This document shows, piece after piece, positions 1-7,017 of a stretch of 18,585 nucleotides of DNA. The stretch is taken from positions 1 through 18,585 of the forward strand of contig JASHWA010000493.1 of the NCBI GenBank assembly GCA_030044325.1, in the 5' to 3' direction. The stretch is from Bryobacteraceae bacterium. GTDB taxonomy: Bacteria; Acidobacteriota; Terriglobia; Bryobacterales; Bryobacteraceae. A program made the translations under genes and the position numbers. Below the pieces are notes generated by a model. That model saw only the letters and a list, made by a program, of their open reading frames with translations, did not search any database and had not been told where the DNA came from. Each line of letters starts with the position of its first letter. Position 1 is the first letter of the stretch.

Positions 1-2829
1 ACCTATCTCGCGCCCGGCACCAGCAGCTCCGGCACCGGCTATACCATGTCGCGCGGGGCGAGCAACCAGCTCGGACTCCAGGGCGTGTCGGTGAACGGCA
101 TCCGCAATGGCGACAGCACCACGTACTTCGACGGCGTCCAGTCGATCGACAACGAATACGGCGTGATGATCCTGCTGCCCCCGCAGGACGCCATTCAGGA
201 ATTTAAGATGCAGACCAGCGCCCGCGACGCCACTACCGGCCGCACCGGCGGCGCTGCAATCAACCTGGTGACCAAATCGGGCGGAAACCAGTTCCACGGC
301 ACCGCCTTCGAGTTCGTGCGCAACTCCGATTTCGACGCGCGAAATTATTTCGACCCGCCGCAGATCCCCGCCTTCCATCAAAACCAGTTCGGCGGAAGCC
401 TGGGAGGTCCCATTATCAAGGACAAAACGTTCTTCTTCCTGGACATTCAGAAAACGTACACGATTCAGGGTCAGTCCTTTCTGCAAAGCGTGCCCACGCC
501 GCAGGAAGTCAGCGGCAATTTCAGCCAGCTTTCAAGCGTCATCTACAACCCCTACAGCACCTCGACGGTGAATGGAGTCACCACCCGCACGCCGTTCCCC
601 GGAAACGTCATTACGCCGTCGCTCATCAGCCCCATCGGACAGGCGATCATGAATCTGTTCCCGCCGCCCAATCTTCCCGGCCTGGCCAACAATTTCTCCT
701 TTAATCCGCCGCGCACCCTGTTCCCGGTTCAGGGCGACGTGCGCATCGACCACCGCTTTTCGGACTCGGATCAGTTGCTTGTGCGCTACAGCAGCTCGCA
801 TTCCGGCAATATCGTGAACCCCGGCTACTTCCCGGAGTACTCCGGCGGCCCGATTTTCCCCGGCAATTATTCGAGCGACGGCACGCAGGGCGTGGTGGGC
901 TACACCCACGTCTTCTCTCCCACGTTTCTCGCCGACGTCCGCGCCGGATATTCGCGCCTGGATAACACCGGAGTCAATTTCAATCAGGGCAGCAATTTCA
1001 TGAACCAGATCGGAATTCCGGGAATCGACGGCTACGGCTATCAGTGGCAGGCCGTGGGCGTCTTTACGATCACCGGCACTTCCACGGTCGGCGGCACGGG
1101 GAATATTCCGTTCGTCAAGGCCACTAACAACAAGCAGGTCAGTTTCCACTTCAACTGGATTCACGATCGCCACTCGATCAAGTGGGGCTACGATCTGTTC
1201 CGCCGCGGCATGAACACCGTGCAGATGGCGGACCCCTCCGGCAGCTTCAGCTTCACCGGCCAGTTCACGCAGAACCCCGCTTCCGCGAACGGAACCGGAA
1301 GCGGAATGGCGGACGCCCTGCTCGGCCTCGACGCCTCCGCCGCCCTGTCGGTGTGGCAGGAAACCGGAACACGCCGCTGGGAGCACGGCCTGTTCATTCA
1401 GGACGACTATCGCATCACCGACAAGCTGACGCTCAACGCCGGACTTCGCTGGGAGCTCGCCACGCCCTGGATGGAAATTCACAACCGCCTGGCCAACTTC
1501 GTGCCCGCGCTCGACAACATCTTCCCCGTCGGTTCGCCGCAGATCCCGCAGGACACGATGTACAACGCCAATTACCTCGATTTTGAGCCGCGTATCGGAC
1601 TGGCGTACCAGTTGGCGTCGAAAACCGTGCTGCGCGCGGGCTACGGCATCTTCTACGATTTCACCAGCGAGAGCGTGAACTCGCTCGGCAACAACAATGC
1701 GCCGTTTGCGGGCAACCTGGCGATCACCAACAACGTGGACGCCATCTTCTCGAACGGCGTCGCCAGCGGTTTCACCCCGCTTTCGGCCGGATTCCTGCCG
1801 TATCAGCCGATCGGTAATTTTGCGACGTTGGGCAGCAGCGTTAGCTTTTTCCCGCGCAACGATCCCGACGCGCAGGTTCGCCAGGCCAACATTTCGCTTC
1901 AGCAGCAGCTCACCTCCGACACCGTGTTGACCGTCGCCTACGTGAACACCGACGGCGAGCATCTCACCATCTATCCCAACATCAACCAGCCGGTTCCCGG
2001 CTCGGGTGGCGCCGCGAACCGCCGCGCCTATCCGCTGTTTTCGACCATCACCGAAATCTCCCACGGCGAAAGCACTGCCTACAACGCGCTTCAGGTCACC
2101 GGCGAGCGCCGTTTTTCGCACGGCCTCGCGTTCCTGGCCTCCTACGCCTGGGGACACTCGATCGATATCACCAGCACCACCGCGAGCGGCGGCGTGCAGA
2201 ACCCCTTGTGCGAGGTGTGCGACCGCGGACCCTCCGATTTCGACATCCGCCAGAGCCTGGTTCTGAGCTGGAGCTACGAGCTTCCCTTCGGCAAGGGAAA
2301 ATGGATCGGCCACGACTGGACCGGTCCCATGGACTACGTCTTCGGGGGATGGAAATTCAACAGCATCGACACGTTCCAGAGCGGATCGCCGTTCTCTGTC
2401 AACTCCGGAACCAATACCGAAGGCTCCGGCGGAGGAACGCAGCGGGCCAATGTCATCGGCGACTGGCACGTCGCCAATCCGAGCCCCACCGAATGGTTCA
2501 ACCCGGCAGCTTTCGCCGCGCCGGCCACCTACACCTACGGAGACACCGGACGCAACATCATCGTCGGGCCGGGGACCAGCCAGGTCGACCTTTCGCTGTT
2601 CAAGAACATCCCGCTGCCGTGGCGTGAAGCCACGCGCCTCGAATTCCGCACCGAGGTTTTCAATCTGTTCAACAAGCCGCAGTTCGACAATCCCAACGAG
2701 TCGGGCGCGACGGCCGGCGCGGCGACCGTCGGCGTTTCCGGCGCGGGCACGCTGAACTACGCCGGAAACCCGGCCTTTTTCCAGCGCACCTCGCGCGAAA
2801 TTCAGCTCGCGCTAAAGCTGTATTTTTAG
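1..2829 (+). CDS. Oar-like TonB-dependent receptor, 5' end cut by window edge
   Basis: Outer-membrane beta-barrel protein of the Oar/CarboxypepD_reg TonB-dependent receptor group, presumed to import large substrates using TonB energy. The reading frame is open from base 1 without a start, so the N-terminus (signal peptide, carboxypeptidase-regulatory domain, start of plug) lies outside the window; the first in-frame ATG at 46 is internal. About 942 residues are visible. Plug signatures come first: YFDGVQ, a QDAIQEFK stretch, then LVTKSGGNQFHGTAFEF and FGGSLGGPIIKDKTFFF, both very typical of acidobacterial receptors of this type. A long barrel of alternating aromatic strands follows, with the late motif FNLFNKPQFDNPN and a terminal aromatic residue (ALKLYF), the usual BamA recognition end. 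The substrate cannot be read from the sequence; polysaccharide or peptide uptake is only a family-level guess. The C-terminus is intact. Confidence 0.93.
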   Translation, partial: TYLAPGTSSSGTGYTMSRGASNQLGLQGVSVNGIRNGDSTTYFDGVQSIDNEYGVMILLPPQDAIQEFKMQTSARDATTGRTGGAAINLVTKSGGNQFHGTAFEFVRNSDFDARNYFDPPQIPAFHQNQFGGSLGGPIIKDKTFFFLDIQKTYTIQGQSFLQSVPTPQEVSGNFSQLSSVIYNPYSTSTVNGVTTRTPFPGNVITPSLISPIGQAIMNLFPPPNLPGLANNFSFNPPRTLFPVQGDVRIDHRFSDSDQLLVRYSSSHSGNIVNPGYFPEYSGGPIFPGNYSSDGTQGVVGYTHVFSPTFLADVRAGYSRLDNTGVNFNQGSNFMNQIGIPGIDGYGYQWQAVGVFTITGTSTVGGTGNIPFVKATNNKQVSFHFNWIHDRHSIKWGYDLFRRGMNTVQMADPSGSFSFTGQFTQNPASANGTGSGMADALLGLDASAALSVWQETGTRRWEHGLFIQDDYRITDKLTLNAGLRWELATPWMEIHNRLANFVPALDNIFPVGSPQIPQDTMYNANYLDFEPRIGLAYQLASKTVLRAGYGIFYDFTSESVNSLGNNNAPFAGNLAITNNVDAIFSNGVASGFTPLSAGFLPYQPIGNFATLGSSVSFFPRNDPDAQVRQANISLQQQLTSDTVLTVAYVNTDGEHLTIYPNINQPVPGSGGAANRRAYPLFSTITEISHGESTAYNALQVTGERRFSHGLAFLASYAWGHSIDITSTTASGGVQNPLCEVCDRGPSDFDIRQSLVLSWSYELPFGKGKWIGHDWTGPMDYVFGGWKFNSIDTFQSGSPFSVNSGTNTEGSGGGTQRANVIGDWHVANPSPTEWFNPAAFAAPATYTYGDTGRNIIVGPGTSQVDLSLFKNIPLPWREATRLEFRTEVFNLFNKPQFDNPNESGATAGAATVGVSGAGTLNYAGNPAFFQRTSREIQLALKLYF

Positions 2830-2843
2830 GAGTTTTGGCCCGC

Positions 2844-2902
2844 CCGCTCCGTGAAGCGGCTGTAACCCGCTGATATCGCGGCACTCGCGAGTCTGCCCCT
2901 TT
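2844..2902 (+). terminator. possible weak terminator or hairpin pair after the receptor gene
   Basis: Two small stem-loops follow the receptor stop codon: CCGCT/AGCGG (2844-2848 with 2855-2859, 6-nt loop) and TCGCG/CGCGA (2876-2880 with 2886-2890, 5-nt loop). A TTTT run at 2899-2902 lies 8 nt beyond the second stem. The stems are only 5 bp and the T run is offset, so this is a weak candidate for an intrinsic terminator. The stretch also carries TGTAACCCGCTG, which resembles TGTAACCGCTG in the hairpin at 7051-7067. Confidence 0.3.
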
Positions 2903-2976
2903 TACGTTCGTCATTATCATGGACTACCATCCAGACTGTATTGCCTTTCCCCTCCGCGAGGATTAATTTTCAACCG

Positions 2977-3414
2977 ATGAGAACCATAACCTGTATTGCC
3001 CTGGCGATTGGCCTCTGCGGCTTGGCCGCCGCCCAGGACGAAGACGCCGATCGCGCCAAACTCGTAGGATCCTGGCAGTCCACGCCCGATGGCGCCCACT
3101 CCTGGATTCTTTCGACCCAGGGCGCGATGCTCAAGGTCACGGAAATGGAAGCCGGCAGCAAGGTCGCCGATTTTACCTGCAACACCGACGGCAAGAACTG
3201 TGACGTCAGAATCAGCGGCAAAAAAGCCAGCGTATCGTTCTATTACAACGGCTCGAAGCTGGTCGAAATCGAGCAAAAAGGGTCGGATGTGGTCAAACGC
3301 CGTTTCGCCGCTGCGGCCGAGGACGGTATGGAAGTGGAAATCATGCCGATCGTGCCGTCGGGCTCGAATGAAACCGTGAAATTCAAGCGCGTGAGCGCGG
3401 TCGCCAAGCAGTAG
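2977..3414 (+). CDS. small secreted protein of unknown function
   Basis: I do not recognise the family. The product is 145 residues. It begins with a clear Sec signal peptide (MRTITC, a hydrophobic stretch and an AAAQ cleavage region near residue 20) and continues as a mature domain of roughly 125 residues rich in short alternating hydrophobic strands, containing GSWQ early and a charged C-terminal half. The GxW near the start of a small beta-rich exported protein recalls lipocalin-like domains, but this is only a resemblance. I chose ATG 2977 over an upstream TTG at 2941 because the signal peptide starts exactly there. The upstream region has only a weak purine-rich stretch (GCGAGGA around 2956-2962) as ribosome binding site. 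One internal Cys pair (FTC...KNC) could form a disulphide. It lies after the receptor gene on the same strand and ends base-to-base against the convergent protease gene. Confidence 0.7.
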   Translation: MRTITCIALAIGLCGLAAAQDEDADRAKLVGSWQSTPDGAHSWILSTQGAMLKVTEMEAGSKVADFTCNTDGKNCDVRISGKKASVSFYYNGSKLVEIEQKGSDVVKRRFAAAAEDGMEVEIMPIVPSGSNETVKFKRVSAVAKQ

Positions 3415-4530
3415 CTACACCACCGGCTCCATCCCGAACCTGCGCAGCAGCAGGAATTCGGACAGGTTGTCGGTGGTCAACAAACCCAGCAGATGGTTGT
3501 GGTCCATCACCAGGGCGCAGCGGCCTGATTGCGCCATGAGCGGTAGAATCCCCGCCAGATCCAGGTTCGGCTCGAGCGAAAGAAAATCGCGATCCATCAC
3601 CCCCGCCACGTAAGCGTCCGGACCATCCGCGGCCAGCGCCTTCAACAGCAGGTTCCGCCCCAGCAATCCCACCACCTGGCCGCTGTGCATCACCGGGAAA
3701 TCCTGCTGCGAAGTCGAAAGCAGCAGGTTCGCCGCATCGCGAATGGTATTGCCGTGATCGAGCGTGCGGAACTCCGTCATCATCGCCGCGCGCACCGGAA
3801 TCCCCTGCGTGAGCGTGCGTCCGGTCGCCGCCGCGCCCTCCTGCGCCGCACCCAGGTAAATGAACATGGCGAAGAATACCAGCATGAACTGCGGCGCCAG
3901 CAGCCCGTACAGCGCGATGCTGATCGCCAGCATGCGGCCCAGCCACGCCGCCAGCCGCGTCGCTTCATCCTCCGGCCGGATGTAGGAAAGCAGCGCGCGC
4001 AGCATGCGCCCGCCGTCCATCGGAAAGGCGGGCAGCAGATTGAACCCGGCGAGCACCAGGTTCGCATATCCCAGCCGCGCGACGGCGCTCGCCTCGGTAG
4101 GCTGCAGCAGATCGGAAAGCTGCACCGATACGGCCATATGTTGCGAGTACATGTACGCGAAGATGCCGAATGACAGCGCCACGTTCACCGCCGGACCGGC
4201 CAGCGCGATCAGCAGCTCCTCGGTCGGCCGCAGCATCCGCGCCATGCGCGACAACCCGCCGATCGGGAACATGATGATCTCGGTGGTTCGCACGCCGCAG
4301 CGCATCCCCACGAACGCGTGGCCCATTTCATGCAGCAGGACGCTGGCGAACAGGCCCACCAGGAATAACGCGTAGCTGGCGCTGGTCTGATGGCTGCCGA
4401 GATCGGTCACCACCAGGTAAATCACCAGCAGGATGAACGTGAAATGCAGCCGCACCGGCACCCCGAACAGATTGAAGCCCCGGAGCGTGCCGGCCGTGCC
4501 GCCGCGTTCGCTGGTCCGCGCTAATTGCAC
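3415..4530 (-). CDS. M50 (site-2-type) membrane zinc protease with C-terminal CBS pair
   Basis: Predicted intramembrane metalloprotease of family M50, which cleaves membrane-embedded substrates such as anti-sigma factors or other regulators. The 371-residue protein has the two diagnostic motifs: HEMGH at residues 67-71 in a membrane helix (two zinc ligands and the catalytic Glu) and NLLPAFPMDGG at 164-174, whose Asp 172 supplies the third ligand. Hydrophobic segments surround these (about 29-45, 55-75, 105-125, 155-170 and 200-228). Two CBS motifs follow (about 248-300 and 311-362), likely a nucleotide-sensing regulatory module, as in the SpoIVFB-like/Rip3-like branch of M50. The start is GTG at 4530; no good Shine-Dalgarno sequence is seen, so a slightly different start is possible. 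The gene is divergent from the rhodanese gene, with 98 nt between them. No substrate gene can be assigned with confidence; the membrane anti-sigma factor at 16635 is far away and only a possibility. Confidence 0.92.
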   Translation of the reverse strand: MQLARTSERGGTAGTLRGFNLFGVPVRLHFTFILLVIYLVVTDLGSHQTSASYALFLVGLFASVLLHEMGHAFVGMRCGVRTTEIIMFPIGGLSRMARMLRPTEELLIALAGPAVNVALSFGIFAYMYSQHMAVSVQLSDLLQPTEASAVARLGYANLVLAGFNLLPAFPMDGGRMLRALLSYIRPEDEATRLAAWLGRMLAISIALYGLLAPQFMLVFFAMFIYLGAAQEGAAATGRTLTQGIPVRAAMMTEFRTLDHGNTIRDAANLLLSTSQQDFPVMHSGQVVGLLGRNLLLKALAADGPDAYVAGVMDRDFLSLEPNLDLAGILPLMAQSGRCALVMDHNHLLGLLTTDNLSEFLLLRRFGMEPVV

Positions 4531-4628
4531 AACTCAACGATAACGGATATACCGCAAAAATCGGCTAAGTAAAAGCCCTCAACCGGCATCCGGCGAATCG
4601 CTCATTTCCGCCGGGAGATAATATTGGA

Positions 4629-4961
4629 ATGCTGCCGCTCGAAATCGCTCCCGCCGAAGTCAAACGCCGCCTCGACTCCGGGTCGAAACTGTATCTGATC
4701 GATTGCCGCGAGCCTTTCGAGCGCGCCCAGGCGACCATCCACGGAAGCGAGCTGGTTCCCATGCGCTCGGTTCCCGCCGCGCTCGCCCAGCTTCAACTGC
4801 GCGCCGCCGAGGCCCCTCTCGTCGTATTCTGCCATCACGGCGTGCGCAGCCTGAACGTAGTCTCCTGGCTCCGCCAACAGGGCCTCGAAAACTGCCAGAG
4901 CCTGTCCGGCGGCATCGATCAGTGGAGCGTCCAAATCGACCCCCAGGTTCCCAGGTATTAG
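4629..4961 (+). CDS. single-domain rhodanese-like sulfurtransferase
   Basis: A 110-residue protein that is a single rhodanese domain. Proteins of this kind carry sulfur as a persulfide on an active-site Cys and pass it to acceptors in the cytoplasm. The sequence shows the substrate-side motif LIDCREPFE (residues 23-31), the active-site loop CHHGVRS (68-74) with Cys 68 as the probable catalytic residue, and the closing motif GGIDQWS (94-100). No signal peptide or membrane helix is present. The start is ATG 4629, preceded by GGGAG at 4613-4617 with an 11-nt spacer. Length and layout match stand-alone GlpE/PspE-like rhodaneses that many bacteria place beside ThiF/MoeB homologues, but no such partner is seen here. 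The divergent neighbour is the M50 protease, so a shared promoter region (4531-4628) is likely. Confidence 0.92.
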   Translation: MLPLEIAPAEVKRRLDSGSKLYLIDCREPFERAQATIHGSELVPMRSVPAALAQLQLRAAEAPLVVFCHHGVRSLNVVSWLRQQGLENCQSLSGGIDQWSVQIDPQVPRY

Positions 4962-5175
4962 AGCCTCCGAATCCTGATTCCCGATTCCTGATTCCAGAAA
5001 ATTTGGCCCATTTTCAACAACATCCCATCCCACTCCCTACTGCCAACTCCCCACTACCCTTTACAACATAGGCAAGGAGTCCACGTGCTCTTCCAACGGA
5101 GGACGGGATCGGCCAGATAGGGGCTTACTAGTATGCCGCCGAGCGGGCCTGCGTGCGTTGGATGTCCGGCAGTAC

Positions 5176-5325
5176 ATGACTGTTGCCAAGCCGTTGCGGC
5201 GCAAATCAAGCGGCCGGTCGCGTCGACGACCGATATCAAATTCGGCTAAAGGATCCGGATCCAATAAATTTCGTTCTTTGAAAAATCGCGGGGCCAACGA
5301 GCCGCGCGAGCCATCGCGCGGGTAA
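5176..5325 (+). CDS. doubtful 49-residue very basic mini-ORF
   Basis: An ATG-started frame of 49 codons ending in TAA at 5323-5325. The product would be strongly basic (clusters such as LRRK and GRSRRR), without a signal peptide, membrane segment or known motif. The same frame is open upstream to the stop at 4975 but has no other ATG; TTG 5158 is the nearest alternative. There is no Shine-Dalgarno sequence at a normal distance. Codon use (ATA, TCA, AAT, CGA, GGA) differs from the neighbouring genes, and the last codons run through the hairpin at 5302-5321, which argues for non-coding DNA. It is listed because it is the only frame in this gap that could be a short protein; a chance frame in GC-rich DNA is at least as likely. 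Confidence 0.15.
   Translation: MTVAKPLRRKSSGRSRRRPISNSAKGSGSNKFRSLKNRGANEPREPSRG
5302..5321. repeat. hairpin element copy 1 (perfect 8-bp stem, 4-nt loop)
   Basis: CCGCGCGA (5302-5309), loop GCCA, TCGCGCGG (5314-5321). The wider 25-nt block 5299-5323 matches 12926-12950 at 22 of 25 positions. Two of the three differences are the paired stem bases 5308/5315 (G-C here, C-G there) and the third is in the loop, so the stem is preserved. This fits a REP-like dispersed hairpin family. Confidence 0.6.
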
Positions 5326-5346
5326 GCAGTTCGTGGTAACTGCTTT
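5326..5346 (+). terminator. hairpin followed by a short T run
   Basis: GCAGTT (5326-5331) pairs with AACTGC (5338-5343) across the loop CGTGGT, followed at once by TTTG. It sits 4 nt after the 8-bp hairpin at 5302-5321, so the two stems form a tandem structure that could end a plus-strand transcript from the rhodanese gene or from an unrecognised RNA in the gap. The T run is only three bases, so termination is uncertain. Confidence 0.35.
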
Positions 5347-5402
5347 GTCGTCGGCTAAGGAAGCTCCACCGTTCAACCACACCCGGCGGCGAACCACCAA
5401 CC

Positions 5403-5418
5403 ACTCACCACCAACCAC
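5403..5418. repeat. 16-nt intergenic repeat ACTCACCACCAACCAC, copy 1
   Basis: Identical to 10623-10638; both copies follow CGGCG within about 20 nt and sit in a CACCAACCA-rich stretch just beyond the stop codon of a minus-strand gene. Low-complexity sequence of this kind in gaps only suggests a dispersed intergenic element or slippage-grown tract rather than a coding remnant. Confidence 0.5.
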
Positions 5419-5433
5419 ACGGGAGATCCACGC

Positions 5434-7017
5434 TCATTCACGGCCAACCTGCATCGTCACGTCGAAAACCCAGTACGTCCCCGTCCGGTTCAACAACCGC
5501 AGCCGCGCTCCCCGTTCGATCAGCGCGGGGATTTGCCAGCCGTTCGAATACGTCGTCTCCGCCGCCAGCAGGAAATGCCGATGCCCGGCGACGAAATCGT
5601 TGAACTCCACGACGTCGATCGGAAGCAGCCGCGCGTAGCGAAACAGGTTGGTTTCACCCGTATCGGCATGATCGAATTTCAGCGCCAGCGCGTGATCGCC
5701 CGCATAAACCACGCGCCCCCGGACCGGCTCCGGCGCATAATGCGCGAGCTGCAAAAAGAAAACCGCGGGCGTGGCGGCCACCGGCAGCGAGCTCCCTTCA
5801 AGCGCCCGCATCCACTCCGAATTCTGATACGGCGCCGCAAGCGGCGTGCGCAGGCCGCCGTTCACCGCCATCGCGTTGTGAACCGTGGTCGCGCCCTTCA
5901 GCCCGAACCATCCCACCAGCGCGATGCTTAGCGCGATCCCCGCCACGCGGTCGCCTTTGAGCGCGCGGCACAGCCCGAACGCGAGAAAAATGGAGATCCC
6001 CGCGATCGCGTAAAGCGTGTAGCGATAAACGTAAGTTCCGAGAATGTACGATGCCAGCGCGCCAAACACCGGCGTCAACGCAAGCGTCGCGGCAAGCACC
6101 CGCTCCGCAAGCGGCGGCGGCGAAAGCTCCGGGGCCGGCCGCGAAAATTTCGGCGCGAGCAGAAAATACAGCACCGCGCCGGCGAGAATCGGCGCAACCG
6201 TCGGCGCGAGCATGGTGAGATACGCGTTCGAAATATGGCCGAGCCCCGGAAGCGCGAAACTGTCGGGACTGTAAACCCCACGCGCCGCGCGAATCGCCGG
6301 AAGAAACAGCAGCAAGACCGATGGCGAGAGAATCAGCGCGCCCCACACGGGAACATCCACGCGCTTGCGCTCGACACTGCGCGCGAGCTCCGCGAGGCCG
6401 AGCGGGATCCATAAGAACGCCGCGAAATAATGGCAGCACAACGCCGCCGCGAGGCTCAAAAACAGCGCCGGAATCGCGACCGCGCGCCGCCGGCCATCGC
6501 TTGCCTCCTGCCAGCAAACCAGCGCCAGCCCCGCGCATCCGAGTTCCAGTCCATAACAGCGGATTTCCGTCGCGTAGTAAAACACGCCGCTCGCCGCCGG
6601 AAAAATCATCGCGGCGACCGCGTATTCGACCGGCAATCTTCGCGCCACAAAGCGGTAAATCGCGAGCGACATCACCAGAAATCCCAGCGCGAACGGCAGC
6701 CGGTCGGCGACCGGATTGTCGCCCAAAAGCTTCATGCTCGCGTACAGAACGATCGAAGCCGTGGGCGTGTGGACATCCAGCGCCTGTCCGAAAAACGCGA
6801 GCAGATCGTGGAACGGAAGCTTGGCCGGAAGATAAGTGTTCAGCTCGTCGTACCACATCAGCTTGGTCGCCGAGACGAGCGCGCACACCAGCAGGAAAAA
6901 CGCCGAAAATCCCGCGACCGGGATGGCGCGGCGATTTTCGATCATCGAGAGTACGCGGTCGACCAGCCCTGCAGGTTCAGCCGCCGCCTGGAACGTTACA
7001 CCCGGAGTGGACGCCAT
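5434..7017 (-). CDS. GT-C family (ArnT/PMT-like, GT39-type) membrane glycosyltransferase
   Basis: A 527-residue polytopic membrane protein with the layout of lipid-linked-sugar-dependent GT-C glycosyltransferases, which move a sugar from a polyprenyl-phosphate donor to an acceptor on the outer side of the inner membrane. After the first hydrophobic helix (about 35-52) comes WYDELNTY (55-62); the acidic pair Asp57-Glu58 in the first periplasmic loop is where these enzymes carry their catalytic acidic motif. The stretches DVHTPTASIVLY (81-92), YATEIRCYGLELG (148-160) and many further helices to about residue 345 are typical. The C-terminal ~150 residues are soluble. Sugar and acceptor cannot be told. 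ATG 7017 makes the gene overlap the upstream kinase gene by 41 nt; ATG 6945 (residue 25, just before the first helix) is a plausible alternative. Neither has a clear Shine-Dalgarno sequence, so coupling to the kinase gene is likely. Confidence 0.85.
   Translation of the reverse strand: MASTPGVTFQAAAEPAGLVDRVLSMIENRRAIPVAGFSAFFLLVCALVSATKLMWYDELNTYLPAKLPFHDLLAFFGQALDVHTPTASIVLYASMKLLGDNPVADRLPFALGFLVMSLAIYRFVARRLPVEYAVAAMIFPAASGVFYYATEIRCYGLELGCAGLALVCWQEASDGRRRAVAIPALFLSLAAALCCHYFAAFLWIPLGLAELARSVERKRVDVPVWGALILSPSVLLLFLPAIRAARGVYSPDSFALPGLGHISNAYLTMLAPTVAPILAGAVLYFLLAPKFSRPAPELSPPPLAERVLAATLALTPVFGALASYILGTYVYRYTLYAIAGISIFLAFGLCRALKGDRVAGIALSIALVGWFGLKGATTVHNAMAVNGGLRTPLAAPYQNSEWMRALEGSSLPVAATPAVFFLQLAHYAPEPVRGRVVYAGDHALALKFDHADTGETNLFRYARLLPIDVVEFNDFVAGHRHFLLAAETTYSNGWQIPALIERGARLRLLNRTGTYWVFDVTMQVGRE

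Larger units (their letters stand above)
4962..5433. other. 472-base gap: hairpins and short repeats, no confident gene
   Basis: Region between the rhodanese and glycosyltransferase genes, which point toward each other. From left to right it holds a direct repeat of CCTGATTCC (4973-4981 and 4987-4995), a C-rich stretch near 5030-5060, and a block at about 5061-5345 of more mixed composition containing one doubtful basic mini-ORF (5176-5325). It also has the palindrome GGATCCGGATCC at 5251-5262, two strong hairpins (5302-5321 and 5326-5343) and a CACCACCAACCA-type stretch (about 5390-5418). The 8-mer TCGGCTAA occurs at 5242-5249 and 5351-5358, and again at 4561-4568 in the previous gap. I compared the block with the cores of tmRNA, SRP RNA, RNase P RNA and 6S RNA from memory and saw no match. 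Confidence 0.6.

Noticed and set aside
532..2469. 645-codon open frame on the minus strand inside the receptor gene
   Set aside because: It lies wholly opposite a receptor with unmistakable family motifs; its predicted protein has no domain, is rich in Arg/Gly/Val/Ala, and is the mirror product of GC-biased third positions.
5373..5424. CRISPR-like or tandem repeat array in the CACCAACCA tract
   Set aside because: The units are short, irregular and without spacers of constant length; it is low-complexity sequence.
4962..5433. tmRNA, SRP RNA, RNase P RNA or 6S RNA in the long gap
   Set aside because: None of the conserved cores of these RNAs (for example a T-arm with CCA end, or the SRP tetraloop and internal loop) could be found on either strand.
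5798..6886. 362-codon minus-strand frame within the glycosyltransferase gene
   Set aside because: Same strand but shifted frame; it lacks the hydrophobic helices and conserved WYDE motif of the real frame and reads as an Arg/Gly/Ala-rich artefact.
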